From positions 5,873,456 through 5,937,455 of the forward strand of contig JAEVLN010000002.1 in NCBI GenBank assembly GCA_018350325.1: 64,000 bases of DNA, in the 5' to 3' direction. The notes under the pieces are model-generated. The model saw nothing but the letters and a program-made list of their open reading frames with translations. It made no database searches and had not been told where the DNA came from. This document shows, one piece after another, positions 34,868-45,714 of this stretch. The translations under genes and the position numbers were made by a program. Position 1 is the first letter of the stretch. Each line of letters begins with the position of its first letter. This DNA is from Globodera rostochiensis. Lineage: Eukaryota; Nematoda; Chromadorea; Rhabditida; Heteroderidae.

Positions 34868-35518
34868 TAGGGCTCGGAAACTCATGGAAATCCATATATT
34901 TTTTTCGAACTGGGGATGCCCTGAAATGCACGAAAAACACATTTTTAGCATGATTTGAAGCTTCTAGGACCGATTTTTATATCCATATTTTCCATATTTC
35001 GCGATTTATGTCTATATTTCCATATTTCGTCTATATTTTCCATTTATGTCCATATTTTTCATCCATATTTCGCATTTTAAGCCAAAAAAAATGTGTTATT
35101 TTGGCATTTTACAAAATTTTGTGATCTTGGCAAGAAAAATTTTGATTTTTTCATTTTCTTAAGAAATTTTTTGAAAAAAGAGCAAAATAATCACAAAAGT
35201 TCAAAAAAGTCGTCAAAAATGCCAAAATAGTCACAAAAGTCTAAAAAGTTGTCAAAAATGTCAAAATAGTCTAAAAAAGTCACCAAAACACTTGAAAATT
35301 TGGAAATGTATCTAATCAGCAATTTTAACCAGTGATGAATGAATTTGAATAATTTTGGGGAAATTTTATATTGAATTTGGAAAAATTTATGTCCATATTT
35401 TCAATTTTTATGTCCATATTTTGGTGTTTTGTCCATTTTTTGTCCATATTTTGAAAATTTATGTCCATATTTTATGGCCATATTTTACGATTTTATATTC
35501 ATATTTTTGCGTGCCCTA
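34868..35518 (+). mobile_element. 651-bp MITE with TAGGGC termini
   Basis: Starts TAGGGCTCGG and ends CGTGCCCTA, an imperfect short inverted repeat. A direct ATAATTA word lies at both edges (34,863-34,869 and 35,519-35,525), overlapping the left terminus. The inside is built of many copies of GTCCATATTT and TCCATATTT, and of TCACAAAAGT-AAAAAGT. Removing it and one ATAATTA restores an open + frame (see 35,519-35,629). TAGGG-type ends suggest the hAT superfamily. A related unit in reverse orientation is at about 46,670-46,740. Confidence 0.75.
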
Positions 35519-35629
35519 ATAATTACAGTTACAACTTTGTTGTCGTTAATAAATAATAAAACAAAAGATACTAATCGAGAACCTCTCAAAGAACTGGCCA
35601 GAACGCTTTTAAATAAAGGTGCAAAATAA
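35519..35629 (+). CDS. Coding-like segment interrupted by the MITE
   Basis: After the MITE the + frame reads TVTTLLSLINNKTKDTN then REPLKELARTLLNKGAK and TAA. Before the MITE (about 34,838-34,867) the same frame reads THRFSPSH, so deletion of the element with one ATAATTA copy gives an unbroken frame across the junction. This suggests the MITE landed in an exon, or in the relic of one. Family unknown. Confidence 0.35.
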   Translation: MITVTTLLSLINNKTKDTNREPLKELARTLLNKGAK

Positions 35630-35792
35630 ATAAGAAATTGGCAAAATATAAATTAATTAATTTAAAATTCTAATTAATATGCGAGTGAATTTATTATAGA
35701 ATATATACAGCAACTAAGCTTTTAAAAAAGAAAGTAAATTTACTCTTGATTAAAAATTATTATTTAAAAAAAATTTATTTAATATGTAGTTA

Positions 35793-36058
35793 TTATAAAG
35801 CCAAACTTTACCAAAGAGGAAAAAAGAAAAATGAGCAATATATTCATAAAAAATTTTCTTATTAATAATAGAGAGTAACTAGTCGAAATTTGTCGACATC
35901 GAAAATCTATTTTAAACAGCAAAGATTCAATAAAGCATTAATACAAAATATAAAAATACGCCAAATATAATAATTCATTTTTATATTAAAATTTAACATT
36001 CTTCCTAATTAAACAATTTGATTATGCCGTCTAACGGCTGGAACGAAGCAGATTGTTA
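35793..36058 (+). repeat. 266-bp direct repeat, copy 1
   Basis: Nearly identical to 36,554-36,818, from TTATAAAGCCAAACTTTACC to GAACGAAGCAGATTGTTA; only a few single-base differences or indels are visible. The two copies are about 495 bp apart. It could be a pair of very short LTRs, but they do not start TG or end CA and nothing retroviral lies between, so a local segmental duplication is more likely. Confidence 0.9.
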
Positions 36059-36140
36059 GCTGTGAATTTTTAGCTTGGTGATGGCGGCCATTTTTAGCGG
36101 CCAACGCGACTGGCAAGGCCGTAGCGTAAATGGCCAACAT
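36009..36140 (-). CDS. Candidate small secreted protein
   Basis: On the minus strand an ATG opens 43 codons: MLAIYATALPVALAA is a good signal peptide with a likely cut after ALAA, followed by the basic KNGRHHQAKNSQLTIC and FVPAVRRHNQIV. The start lies in the unique spacer and the C-terminal half inside copy 1 of the 266-bp repeat; copy 2 lacks the 5' half. The + strand here also has a short ATG frame (MAAIFSGQRDW), so strand is not certain. No homology recognised. Confidence 0.38.
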   Translation of the reverse strand: MLAIYATALPVALAAKNGRHHQAKNSQLTICFVPAVRRHNQIV

Positions 36141-36553
36141 AAAGAATAAAATAAATTATTTAAAAAGCTAATAATGTTCCACTGTTCAAAAACCCAAAAA
36201 ATGCAAATATTCATTTAAAGCGAAAGAACACCCAATTAAGAGCCAAGGCATTAAACTGGCTAAATTAATTATTTAATTTGTATAAAGCAAATAAATGGAT
36301 TTCAAAAATAATAAATGGCATTTATTTTCTAGAGCTCAATAAAACAATTTTTAAAATCATAAAAATTAATAGTGCGCCGGCTGTCAAGTTCTCCCATTAG
36401 ATTTATTGATTAAAATCCTAACATAAGTATTGCAACATGCACGAAGAATTAAAATTTAATTATTATTAACAAAACCAAATATTAAGTTTTTAAAGTGAAT
36501 AAATTAATATATAATAACGATAGCAAAAGATTTAACCATAAAAATTTGTGTTT

Positions 36554-36818
36554 TTATAAAGCCAAACTTTACCAAAGATGAAAAAGAAAAATGAGCAATA
36601 TATTCATAAAAAATTTTCTTATTAATAATAGAGAGTAACTAGTCGAAATTTGTCGACATCGAAAATCTATTTTAAATAGCAAAGATTCAATAAAGCATTA
36701 ATACAAAATATAAAAATACTCCAAATATAATAATTCATTTTTATATTAAAATTTAACATTCTTCCTAATTAAACAATTTGATTATGCCGTCTAACGGCTG
36801 GAACGAAGCAGATTGTTA
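36554..36818 (+). repeat. 266-bp direct repeat, copy 2
   Basis: Second copy of 35,793-36,058; similarity stops exactly after CAGATTGTTA at the right and at TTATAAAGCC at the left. See copy 1. Confidence 0.9.
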
Positions 36819-38617
36819 TTTGGAAAATTTCAATTGGAAAGACAAATAAAAACAAATTGTCAAATCCACGAAAGGTTAAAATTGAGCAGAAAAATAAATA
36901 TGTTAAATTGTTTTTGAATCTTAACTAATTTTTAATAATTAATTATAAACGTCAATGCCTAAGCATGCTTCAATGAGGGAACATCGTGAAAGGTCATGGT
37001 TCATTCAGCAAATAGTAAAAACAATAAAGACAAAAATACAAATAATTTTGTTTATTTAATAAAATCTCTATTAAGCTATATGATTAAAACGTGTTTACTA
37101 TTTCAAAAAATAATTAATTCCAATTTTGATGACGGTAAACAAGTAAAAAGAGTATTTACGAATTAGATTAACTAAGAAAAAATAAAATATAAATTCTGTC
37201 ACTTAATGCGGGGACAAGAATGAACGGTTGCAAAAATTTATAAATAATTATTTGAAAAGACATCTCAAAATATAAAATATTGTATAGCGAATTAATCAAA
37301 TATGTAAAAAGGTTAAATAAATGTTAAAATTTTTTTTAATAATATAAATAACATTGACGAACGATGAAAATATTTTCATTAAAAATTGACAAAATAAAAA
37401 TTTATTAAAAAAATTTAAGACTAATAAAATATAATAAAAAACAATAGTTTAAAACCAAATTACTGAGAAATTAATGTTTATGATTACGTTCAATCAATTT
37501 CGAAGCATTAAAAAATTAAAATAATAAATCTATTGGTGTGTACCTATGAGAAAGCCGTTAATTAATAAACTAATACTTTTTTATAATATACAAAAGCATA
37601 ATAATATAGCAAAAAATTGCAATGGATCAAAAGGGCCATGCGATGCTATCAATCCAAAATTTAATTAATAATACTATAAAAAATTCCACTTTTACTGATG
37701 CTTGGATTTTAAAAGAAAAAAAATAAAATAGCACGCAAAGCTGTTTAAATTCTTCATTAAACCATATATTTCGTCGTTCTTGTGAGCAATATTTTAACGT
37801 CCGGACAAAGCCTTGCCTCTTCCAAAAAACAAATTTTTTTATCCGTTATTTTTTTACAAGGTGCTAGTAATTTTATACTATTAATTTATTGATTTAAAGT
37901 ACGGGAACGGGAAAAACTACCCGAAACCGGGTTTATTAATTACAAAGCATGGCAAAAAGTTTTGTAATCGTTGATTAAAACGCAAAATTTTTCAACTGTA
38001 TATTTTCATTAGTGCAAATTAAATATATTTACATAGTTTATTATTTAATAATATTAAATTCTTTATTTAGGCATTAACCAAAACTTATATATAATTTTCG
38101 AAAAGTTTAAAAAACGCGTATAGCGCAATTTTTGGAATATCTGTTAATTTTCAAGTATATATCTCATTCTCTGAGCCAAATTTATAATATAAATAATAAC
38201 TTCTATAAAAATTATTCTCTACATTTTTTATTTGTATTAAAATATAATTGGAATTGTATTATAAAAGAAGGCCAATATTTTATTTGCATCAAAAAGTAAT
38301 TGCCAATCGATAATTGAGTTTCGATAAATGACAGACAATTTATTTGCAAATTCTTAAAGAATAATAAAATATACAATATTTATTTTATTCTATTCACATT
38401 CACATATTTTTTTTGTTGACAATTGCCAATATTCAATGAATTTAAAAAAAAGTTTGCTTGAAATTATTCAACTATTTGTTATTCTTGGTCATACTTCATT
38501 TTAGCCATTAAACAGGTTCAATAACCGAATGCCGGAACGGTTAGAATATTTGATAATTTATAATGCTTAATAGATATACAAAACCAATTAAAATTTTTTT
38601 ATTTTCAAGACATTTTG

Positions 38618-40158
38618 ATGCCGGGCCGGAAATTGTTTGATTTAATTCACGTTGATACTGCCACCGCAAAAGAATCAAACACTAAATGGGTTTCAAACTG
38701 TTTTGGCGTTTTGTATTGCACAAATTCTAATAACAAAATGCCAAAAAATGGGCCAATTAACGGAAAAATTGTTGGTGAGATGGAAAAAATACGCCACGAC
38801 TTTTGCGATGAGATTAATAACGGCAAAAATATGGAAGAAGCAGTGAAAAGCGTTAAAAACAGTGCAATTATTCTGATGGCCAATTTGAATAAAGACGCTG
38901 ATGCGCAACGAAACATCAAAACATTTGCTGAAAATTTTTTGCAAAATGAATTGTTCAAAGAGAAAATGCAAAAATTTTTGTCAGATTTCAAATTCAATTC
39001 TTTTTCTGACGCGCTTAACAGTAACAAACCAATTTTCTTTATTGCTTTAATTGTTGTTCTAAATTTTCCTTTAATTTTTTCAGTAGCAACCAAAGTACCG
39101 TATATACTGTTGTAATTCCCCATGGGGGATTATTTTTCAACCTACTCAGCGATTGGGGGATTATTAGAGGTTGGGGGATTATTGAAGGTTGGGGGATTAT
39201 TTTTCAACCTTTTTGGCAATATGTTCATCATCTATCACGAAAAAAACCTTAGGGGGGCCACTGTTGTTTTGCAAAATTTGTAGTTTTTGGACCAAAACAA
39301 ATTGGCATAAAAAACAAAAATTTGACGCCTAAAATTGATTTTGGAGAAAATTTTCTTCTGAAAAAATTCTTTAAGAAAAATGCATTAAACTTTAAAAAGA
39401 CACCCCAAAGATTTGACTTTTTTCAAATTTTCAAAAAATACACCCCTAAACTTTTTCGAAAAAAATTCCTTAAGAAAAATACAATAACCTCCAAAAATGC
39501 ACCCCTAAAAATCGACTTTTTTCGAAAAATTGCACCCCTAAAGATTGACTTTTTCACTTTTCAAAAAATGCACCCCTAAAAATCGACTTTTTTCGAAAAA
39601 ATTCCTTAAGAAAAATGCAATAAACTCCAAAATTGCACCCCTAAAGATTGACTTTTTCAAATTTTACCCAGTGGAAAAGGTGATAAAATTGGGTTCGATA
39701 AATGAGGTGGGGGATTATTAGAGGTTGGGGGATTATTGGAGGTTGGGAGATTATTTTTCAACCTACTCAGAAGATGGGGGATTATTAGAGGTTGGGGGAT
39801 TATTAGAGGTTGGGGGATTACAACAGTATATACGGTATTCTCCGAGCATCGCCATCACAATGGTCGTCCCGTCCAGTCGGTGGCACAGCTTAGACGACAA
39901 AAGCGCATGTAAACTGTTAGTGACACTTTTCAGAGTGTTTTTGAAATTGAAGCGCCATCGTCCACAGCGACTTGTCCATCGAAAGAATGCATATTTTACG
40001 CAGTTTCCATGCTCATTTCGTTTATTGGAGTCGTGGCATCGGGCATTGGACTATTTGTCCACGATATGAATAGTGGCCCTTTCATAGGGGTGTGCATCTT
40101 TTTTGCCACACTGTTTATTATATTTGTCGTTTTGTATTATTTATCGTGTAGGGATTGA
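38618..40158 (+). CDS. Two-helix C-terminal membrane protein gene, split by a MITE
   Basis: Best gene in the window. Exon 1 (38,618-39,020) starts MPGRKLFDLIHVDT and encodes about 134 hydrophilic residues (EEAVKSVKNSAI, DADAQRNIKTFAENF). Intron 39,021-39,083 (63 bp) is GTAACA...TTTTTTCAG. Exon 2 (39,084-39,879) reads ATKV, is split by the 738-bp MITE, and resumes in frame FSEHRHHNGRPVQS. A 54-bp intron (39,880-39,933, ending ACTTTTCAG) removes an in-frame TAA. Exon 3 (39,934-40,158) has two membrane helices (CIFYAVSMLISFIGVV... and FIGVCIFFATLFIIFV) and ends YYLSCRD. About 227 residues without the MITE. With the MITE the frame stops soon after ATKV, and no splice combination I tried removes it in frame, so this allele is probably non-functional. 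The GTGGCA donor of intron 2 is weak. Family unknown. Confidence 0.62.
39098..39835 (+). mobile_element. 738-bp TA-flanked MITE inside an exon
   Basis: Terminal inverted repeats CCGTATATACTGTTGTAAT match perfectly for 19 bp, flanked by TA at 39,096-39,097 and 39,836-39,837, as in Tc1/mariner-type insertions. Inside each end are tandem GAGGTTGGGGGATTATT units; the centre has several TGCACCCCTAAA-AT-GACTTTTT units. No transposase frame. Taking out the element and one TA rejoins the host reading frame exactly. Confidence 0.92.
39340..39660 (+). repeat. Internal subrepeats of the MITE
   Basis: Tandem, imperfect units of TTTCGAAAAA(AT)TCCTTAAGAAAAATGCA-TAAAC and CACCCCTAAA-ATCGACTTTTT. Related words (AATGCACCCAAAAGATCGA) recur near 57,560-57,640 and 40,535-40,630, so fragments of the same family lie elsewhere. 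The ORF on the + strand here is repeat translation only. Confidence 0.7.
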
Positions 40159-40384
40159 TCACCCAAACTTGGTGTTTCATTTTCAAACTTCAATTTTTTG
40201 CTATATCTTTTTTAAAGATTGTTCATTATTCATTCCTTATCGCTTTTATTCATGGGTAGTTTTAGAGTGTGATAAAATGGGTTGTTGAATTATTGGTATT
40301 GATTTCAATGTTTCGATACCGGCCTTTTTTGAGTTTTATTTGTACTTACTCAGCCAGTGCATTTAAAAGCAGTTTATATTAAGG

Positions 40385-40640
40385 TTGCCGCCGGGGGGGG
40401 AGGGGGGGGTCCACGGTTAAACCGGGGAACGGGGATACCTGGGACGGACAAACCGGGGATCCCCGTTTTCGGGGATGAGAAAAGGAGGGATCCCTCCCTT
40501 CCCGGCCAGGGATGGGCAAAATGCATTTCTAGGGGGTAATTTTTTCAAAAATGCATACAAATCTTTTAAAACTAAAAATGCCCTGCTAAAAAAAGACTTC
40601 TTGGACAATAAATGTACCCCAAAAGATCGGATTACAAAAT
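40385..40640 (+). repeat. GC-rich element with GGGGATCCCCG words
   Basis: Opens with an impure G run, then GGTTAAACCGGGGAACGGGGATA-CTGGGACGG-style words, a GGGGATCCCCG palindrome and a GGGATCCCTCCC dyad. The right half has the ATGCATACAAATCTTTTAAAAC and CCCCAAAAGATCGG words related to the subrepeats at 39.3-39.6 kb. The open frames on both strands reflect the repeats. Lies just downstream of the 38.6 kb gene. Confidence 0.65.
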
Positions 40641-40644
40641 TCAC

Positions 40645-41530
40645 AATATACTAATTTTTACAAATCGCTGTTTTAAATATTCTATATTTGAAATTGTATG
40701 TTCAAGTAAGTAAATAATCTCGTAACAATATTAATAATAAAGCATCGTTTTTAATTTGCTGATGAATAAATATTTTGGTACAATATTAAACGAAATATAA
40801 CAAAAAAATGTTTAAATAAAAGTAAAAATTTAACATCCCAAGGAAATGCCGCAACAGAGCGAACGGTTAGAAAAATATTTAAATAACCCAATGTTTATTT
40901 TTCATTTATATTAATTCACATTTAAAAAATCAAAAGTAATATTTAATTGATAATATTTTAAAGAAATAATTAAAATATTTTTAAAGAAATAACTTTGATG
41001 AAATTGTATCCAAATAAAAGGATATAACATTGCGAAAGTAAAAACCCACTAAATTTTTTTTTCTACTTGTTCAACTTATGGAAATAATGAAGTTACTATG
41101 CACCAATAACGTCCTGTGATGTTGAACGCTCATTTTCACTGTATCAGCTGACAATCGGAATAGAGCAAATATTTAAGTTCATAAATGCAAATTTGTATAT
41201 TTAAAACTAAAAAATTACCAACCCTTATATTTATTTAATCGAAATGTGACGAGCATTTTCTGTTAAAAATTCAATATTCAAAAAAATAAGATTTAATTAT
41301 GAATATCTTTATCGCATAGATAATCAACGATAAATACGCAAAAAAAAGTTAAATACAAAATTAATTTTTCTTAACTTTTAGATTAGTTTTTATAAGTATA
41401 TCAAATTTAACATTGTTTTCAACGCACACATTATTTTTAAAATATTATATTTCTCTAAGATATATATTTATATTAAAACCCAATTATTTATTTGTGTTTT
41501 TATAATATTTTATATTTTTTAGAAGTATCC
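40645..41530 (+). repeat. Composite repeat C, copy 2
   Basis: Direct, shortened copy of 14,500-16,450, sharing ACAAATCGCTGTTTTAAAT at the start, the CCCAAGGAAATGCC-CAACAGA-CGAACG integrase patch (40,845-40,868) and the hAT C-terminal patch (41,097-41,185, reading TSCDVERSFSLYQL). Part of it also matches 50,880-51,258 in reverse. Confidence 0.8.
41097..41185 (+). pseudogene. hAT transposase C-terminal relic, copy 2
   Basis: Reads APITSCDVERSFSLYQL on the + strand and is better preserved than the 15.9 kb copy: the stop there is Gln here. A following DNR word is in the next frame. Only the dimerisation-domain core remains; the rest of the transposase is not recognisable. Confidence 0.65.
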
Positions 41531-42001
41531 TCTGGCATTTATACAAATGTTGTTTTTTCTAATTCGTTTTGAAATTGTTTGGTACGACAAATTATCCTAC
41601 TTTTTAAATTTAAAATAATGAATATTTCTTATAAAGTTTTTTTATCCACTCCGCCTTGAATATTTTCAAGATATGGGGGTCTTTATGGACTGAACTTTTA
41701 AAGTCATCCCAAAAGGGAATCCATGTTGTAACTAACATTATGATTATTTAAATTAAATAGATAATCAAATTATAGTACTGCCGATTTTTTATAATTTTCT
41801 ATGCTATTATCTCAACGATTATTTTCTTATTTTTTAAACGGTTATTTAATATTTATTAATGATTTTTTAAATAATAAATTTTGGCTCTATTCCTTATTTA
41901 CTAACGCACTCTTGTGACTGCATATATTTTCATTTTTAAAGCTGAACAAATTTAAAACATTTTTAACCTATGGAATATTTCATTTAAAGTTTATTAATTG
42001 T

Positions 42002-42127
42002 CTATTCAATCTTTGCACTACCGGTTTTTAGCATTCTTATACATCCTTCGAACTGTTGACTAGAAATGGATAATACTTGTTGCGGATGTGGGCTGCCGTA
42101 GCCGAACGGGATGTAGCCCGGATGCAA
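42002..42127 (-). CDS. Minus-strand open frame, possible exon pair (unknown)
   Basis: Reads LHPGYIPFGYGSPHPQQ, then a possible donor CAACAA|GTATTA, and in the same frame LSISSQQFEGCIRMLKTG then SAKIE. The first part is GC-rich and Gly/Pro/Tyr-containing and is absent from the sister repeat at 17.6 kb, where only the second part is present. Two other frames are also open over the GC-rich part, so the reading is tentative. Confidence 0.35.
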   Translation of the reverse strand: MHPGYIPFGYGSPHPQQVLSISSQQFEGCIRMLKTGSAKIE

Positions 42128-43135
42128 TCAAAATCAGTGTTATTTTTTAACAACATTTATTCATTTGTATCGGTATTATGGTCTTTCGTCCAATTTTTCG
42201 ATAGACTTCCCTAATAAATTTTTTTTACACTCAAAATCTTTATTCATTTTATTCAATGAAATTATTTACACAATTTATTACATTAAATGGAGTCGCTTTG
42301 GCGTTATGGTCTTTTTTTAAATTATTTTTAAATGATTTTTTTTTATTTCTGCATTTTTCGATGGGAATTTAAATTTCAACAATTAGTCATTTTTTGCAAT
42401 TATCTATCATATGTAATATTTTAATTTAAGTGCTTGATTTAGATTTTTTCCTCTGCTTAAAATCTCTTTTTTTTAGCTTTTTTGCTTTTATTCAATTTAC
42501 ATTTAGATAAAATTTATTGGGTAATACAAGAAGTTCGCTGAATTATTCCAACACTTTATTAAATAAAAATATTACTAATTTGGTCTCTAGTTCTTCAATT
42601 TCATTTTATAATATTTATTATTTCTATTTTGATTGTCATTAAAATATCTTAGTATATAATTTAAAAAACTTGCTTTTTAGGAGTTAGAACGTATTTAATT
42701 GGCGGCGCAACGTTGATCTTTATTTTTAAACGTTTTTTTTAATGTTGGATAGAAAAATAAAAACGTTATTATATCGGTGAGATTTTTTATATCCAAAATA
42801 GTTATAGCTTTCGATCTTTTTAAAGAAAAAAAATTATTATAAAAAAAAGATAATTTTTTATGGATTTTAATGGTTCGTATGAGTTTAATCTGTCGCTGAT
42901 TAACCTTTTCACATTAGTTTGGCAGGTTTCTTTTAGCTTTTTAAATTATTTTCTACGAGCTGCGTTTTTTTTTGGGAATCTTAATTAGCGTTTAGCAATT
43001 CATTACGTATTTCTTTTTAGTTTATATTGAATGAAAAATTGTAGGCTATAATTGACTATATAGATTCAGCATTTGTTTGTTTTCTGTATTTTTTTGAATA
43101 ATGTTAAATTTAAAAATTTAAACATTAAAAATTTT

Positions 43136-43425
43136 TTACTTTTTGTTGTTCCTGACGCTCTTTTTTGAATCTCGGAAACATAGGCGAAACGGTTGCGGTT
43201 GGCGGTGTCGGTTGGAGCGTTGGCTTGCGCTCCGGCGGTTGAAAGGTGGCTGGAGCACCGACGGTGCCGCGATTTTTGCGGTATTATGAACAATAATTTG
43301 CATCTGCTGATTTGGCATTGTGCTGCCGTGGGGACATCAAATTCCACCCCGACAGGCATTTGTAAAATAAAGCCGTCTATGAGCACAGTGTAAAATGAAG
43401 TTGTAGGGGAAAATAATGCTGACAT
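43136..43425 (-). CDS. Better-preserved copy of a duplicated minus-strand gene piece
   Basis: The longest frame starts MSALFSPTTSFYTVLIDG and reads FILQMPVGVEFDVPTAA. A second frame (43,136-43,318) reads MPNQQMQIIVHNTAK, then APSVLQPPFNRRSASQ and KKSVRNNKK. The diverged copy at 18,185-18,410 conserves pieces of both, in order, with TVLIDGFILQM and MPNQQMQ in one frame there. I infer one gene of about 110 residues with a one-base deletion near 43,325 in this copy. The second half is Gln/Arg/Ser-rich and basic. Function unknown. Confidence 0.45.
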
Positions 43426-45714
43426 TTCTAAATGTTATAAAGAAAAATAAAAATTGTTTAATTTTGAATTATGAAAAATACCATCTATTTTCAATAGGGG
43501 TCTTTTTGAACCTTTTGTCCGCGTACAAAATTAAATTGTTATTAATTAAATCGATTTTAAGACAAAATGGTAAGACAATCTTTAAATTTTGAATTTTAGT
43601 TTTTGAATATTTTTTAACTATTTATGTTTGTAATTATTAAGACAAAATGGTAAGCAAATTCTCGAATTTTATTTTAAATTTAAAAATTTCGGTAGTTAAT
43701 TTGGTGTGCTGAGTTAATTTTTCTTTAATTTTGGATTTTTTTGCAATTGGATAATTTTCAAAATAATATTTATTTATTAATTTTTTTCCCTTTTCGGGAG
43801 CATTATTTGTCCAAAATGAAAGATGCTTCTGTATTATGGAGTAGATTTTTATAAGAGATGAATATGCTAATTTTAGAATAAAAAATAAATGTTCTGCATA
43901 CTCTTCAATCAAGTTTGTTTAATTTTTGTGTTCCGTTATTTTTTAATTTTGCTTGGCTTTAGAGATAATACTATGAATGGGTTAATTTTATTTAAAGGAA
44001 TAGAGTAATTTTATTCATTTTTATTAATACATTGTTGGTACGTTGGAATTTAATAAATTAGTTTATGCTATTTTTGTATTAATATGAATTTATTAGACCA
44101 ATATATTTGTAGCTGTATTTATTACTCAGGGTTCTTGCATGCATATAAAAAAATTCTATTTTAATGTGTGCAGTCCATCAAGGAAATAATGTATGCTTTC
44201 GCTTTCTCTCCAGCCTCAGCAGGGTATGCTAATTCAACAAGATCTCGTGCTTTTAATTCGGAGAACTTTTTATGCCCGCATTCGACCGTCTTTTATTCGT
44301 TATCTCGTCTTCCTTATTCGAGGGCGTAATTGAAATTATCTATTTATTTTGGTCGGTATTTAGCTTGATTTATTTTATGTGATGGTCTTTTAATTTATCT
44401 GTTATAATTTAATATTTTATTTTAATTCATTTTCTAGTAAATTTGTGTAATAATGTTAGTTAATTTAAAGTCCAAGTGTGAAGCTAACACAATTTTGGGT
44501 CATTTTTGTTATAATTTATTCACAAATTAGACAGATATTTGTTTCTTTAGGCTTATTTTCTGTTATAATAAACTCTGCTTTTAATTATTTTGAGTTAATT
44601 TCATCTTCTTAGAATATGACATTAAATAAGCATCTTTTGGATTTTCTACCTTTTATATGATGTACATGAACATAGCATATATTTACAATATTTATAATAT
44701 TTTTTCCATTAGCTTTACATACCATACGTTTTTTCTTAGTAAATTTGTGTGTGCTTTCAATACAGTTATATTTATTTTTTTATGCTCCTGTGAAGGCTTT
44801 GCCCAAGTGAAATAAACAGAACATTTTACATTTCAGCGAAAAGTCATTGAATTGGAATGCAGTTGCATTTGGTAAATAAATTAAAATGCACGTCGCCGAG
44901 AGGTCGTGCGGCCCCTTGTGCTCTATAAATTAATTTGGGCTATAAGAATAGAAGTGAATGAGAATTTATTCATATGCCTTTGTTTTGGTTTTGTACATGG
45001 ACTTTATATTCTATTTGTTTTATGTCAAATAATTAAAGAATTACTATCTTTGCTAAAAATATTTTTTTTTGTAGGTTCGGATTTTAAATATATATAGTTC
45101 TTTGAAAATAAGTTTAATTACAGAATTGTATTATTTTTTTTTAATTGTTAAAATCATTTTTAATATCACCCCAAGTGATATAATTAAATTTATCGTTCTT
45201 TTCAGATAATTTGGTATCTATTAATATTTATACAAGTTCAGCCAAATCGAGTTGTAAACCCGTGGAAAACAAAAAATGAAATTAGATTTTTTTTCTATTT
45301 TAGATTAAAAAAAATTATTTATTTATCGTTAACTTCTTCACTTCGTTTAGTTCATATATTCCAGAGAAGGCAGAATTTGTTTATAATTTAGTTTATTTAT
45401 GTATAATTTTTATTATAAATTATTGAATTCATTATTTTTGTATTTAAAAGTTTAATTAAGAATACTCATTTGATTAAGTGTATGCTTATTTGTCAGTTTG
45501 TTTTGACGAACAACTTAAAGACTTCATTAAAGCTGAATGCATAATTGACAAAGATGCTTCCGTATTATAGAGTACATTTTTTATCTCTTCAATCTAGTTT
45601 GTTTAATTTTATGTTCCGTTATTTTTTAAATTTTGTTTGGCTTTTAGTGGATGGGCTAATTTTATTTATAGGAATAGAGTGATAATATTCATTTTATTAA
45701 TACATTTTCTCCCG

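Larger units (their letters stand above)
31870..38600. other. A-rich intergenic block
   Basis: Apart from the fragments and repeats listed separately (32.0-32.3, 33.4, 33.9, 34.9-35.6, 35.8-36.8 kb), this block is AT-rich with A excess on the + strand and long poly-A stretches. I see no further gene, RNA gene or element in 32,320-33,400, 34,010-34,860 or 36,820-38,600. Confidence 0.5.

Noticed and set aside
39015..39090. Apparent membrane helix PIFFIALIVVLNFPLIF in the + frame
   Set aside because: This segment is bounded by GTAACA and TTTTTTCAG and is 63 bp long; it is better explained as an intron that happens to be in frame.
38647..39123. 158-codon minus-strand open frame opposite the 38.6 kb gene
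   Set aside because: It is the reverse-strand shadow of the + exon and intron: the + strand has splice sites, in-frame continuation past the MITE and membrane helices downstream.
39725..40069. 114-codon + frame crossing the MITE end and the gene
   Set aside because: It mixes MITE repeat translation (GGLLEVGGLLEV) with an out-of-frame reading of exons 2 and 3.
40357..40644. Gly/Pro-rich frames on both strands
   Set aside because: Artefact of the G-run and GGGGATCCCCG repeat.
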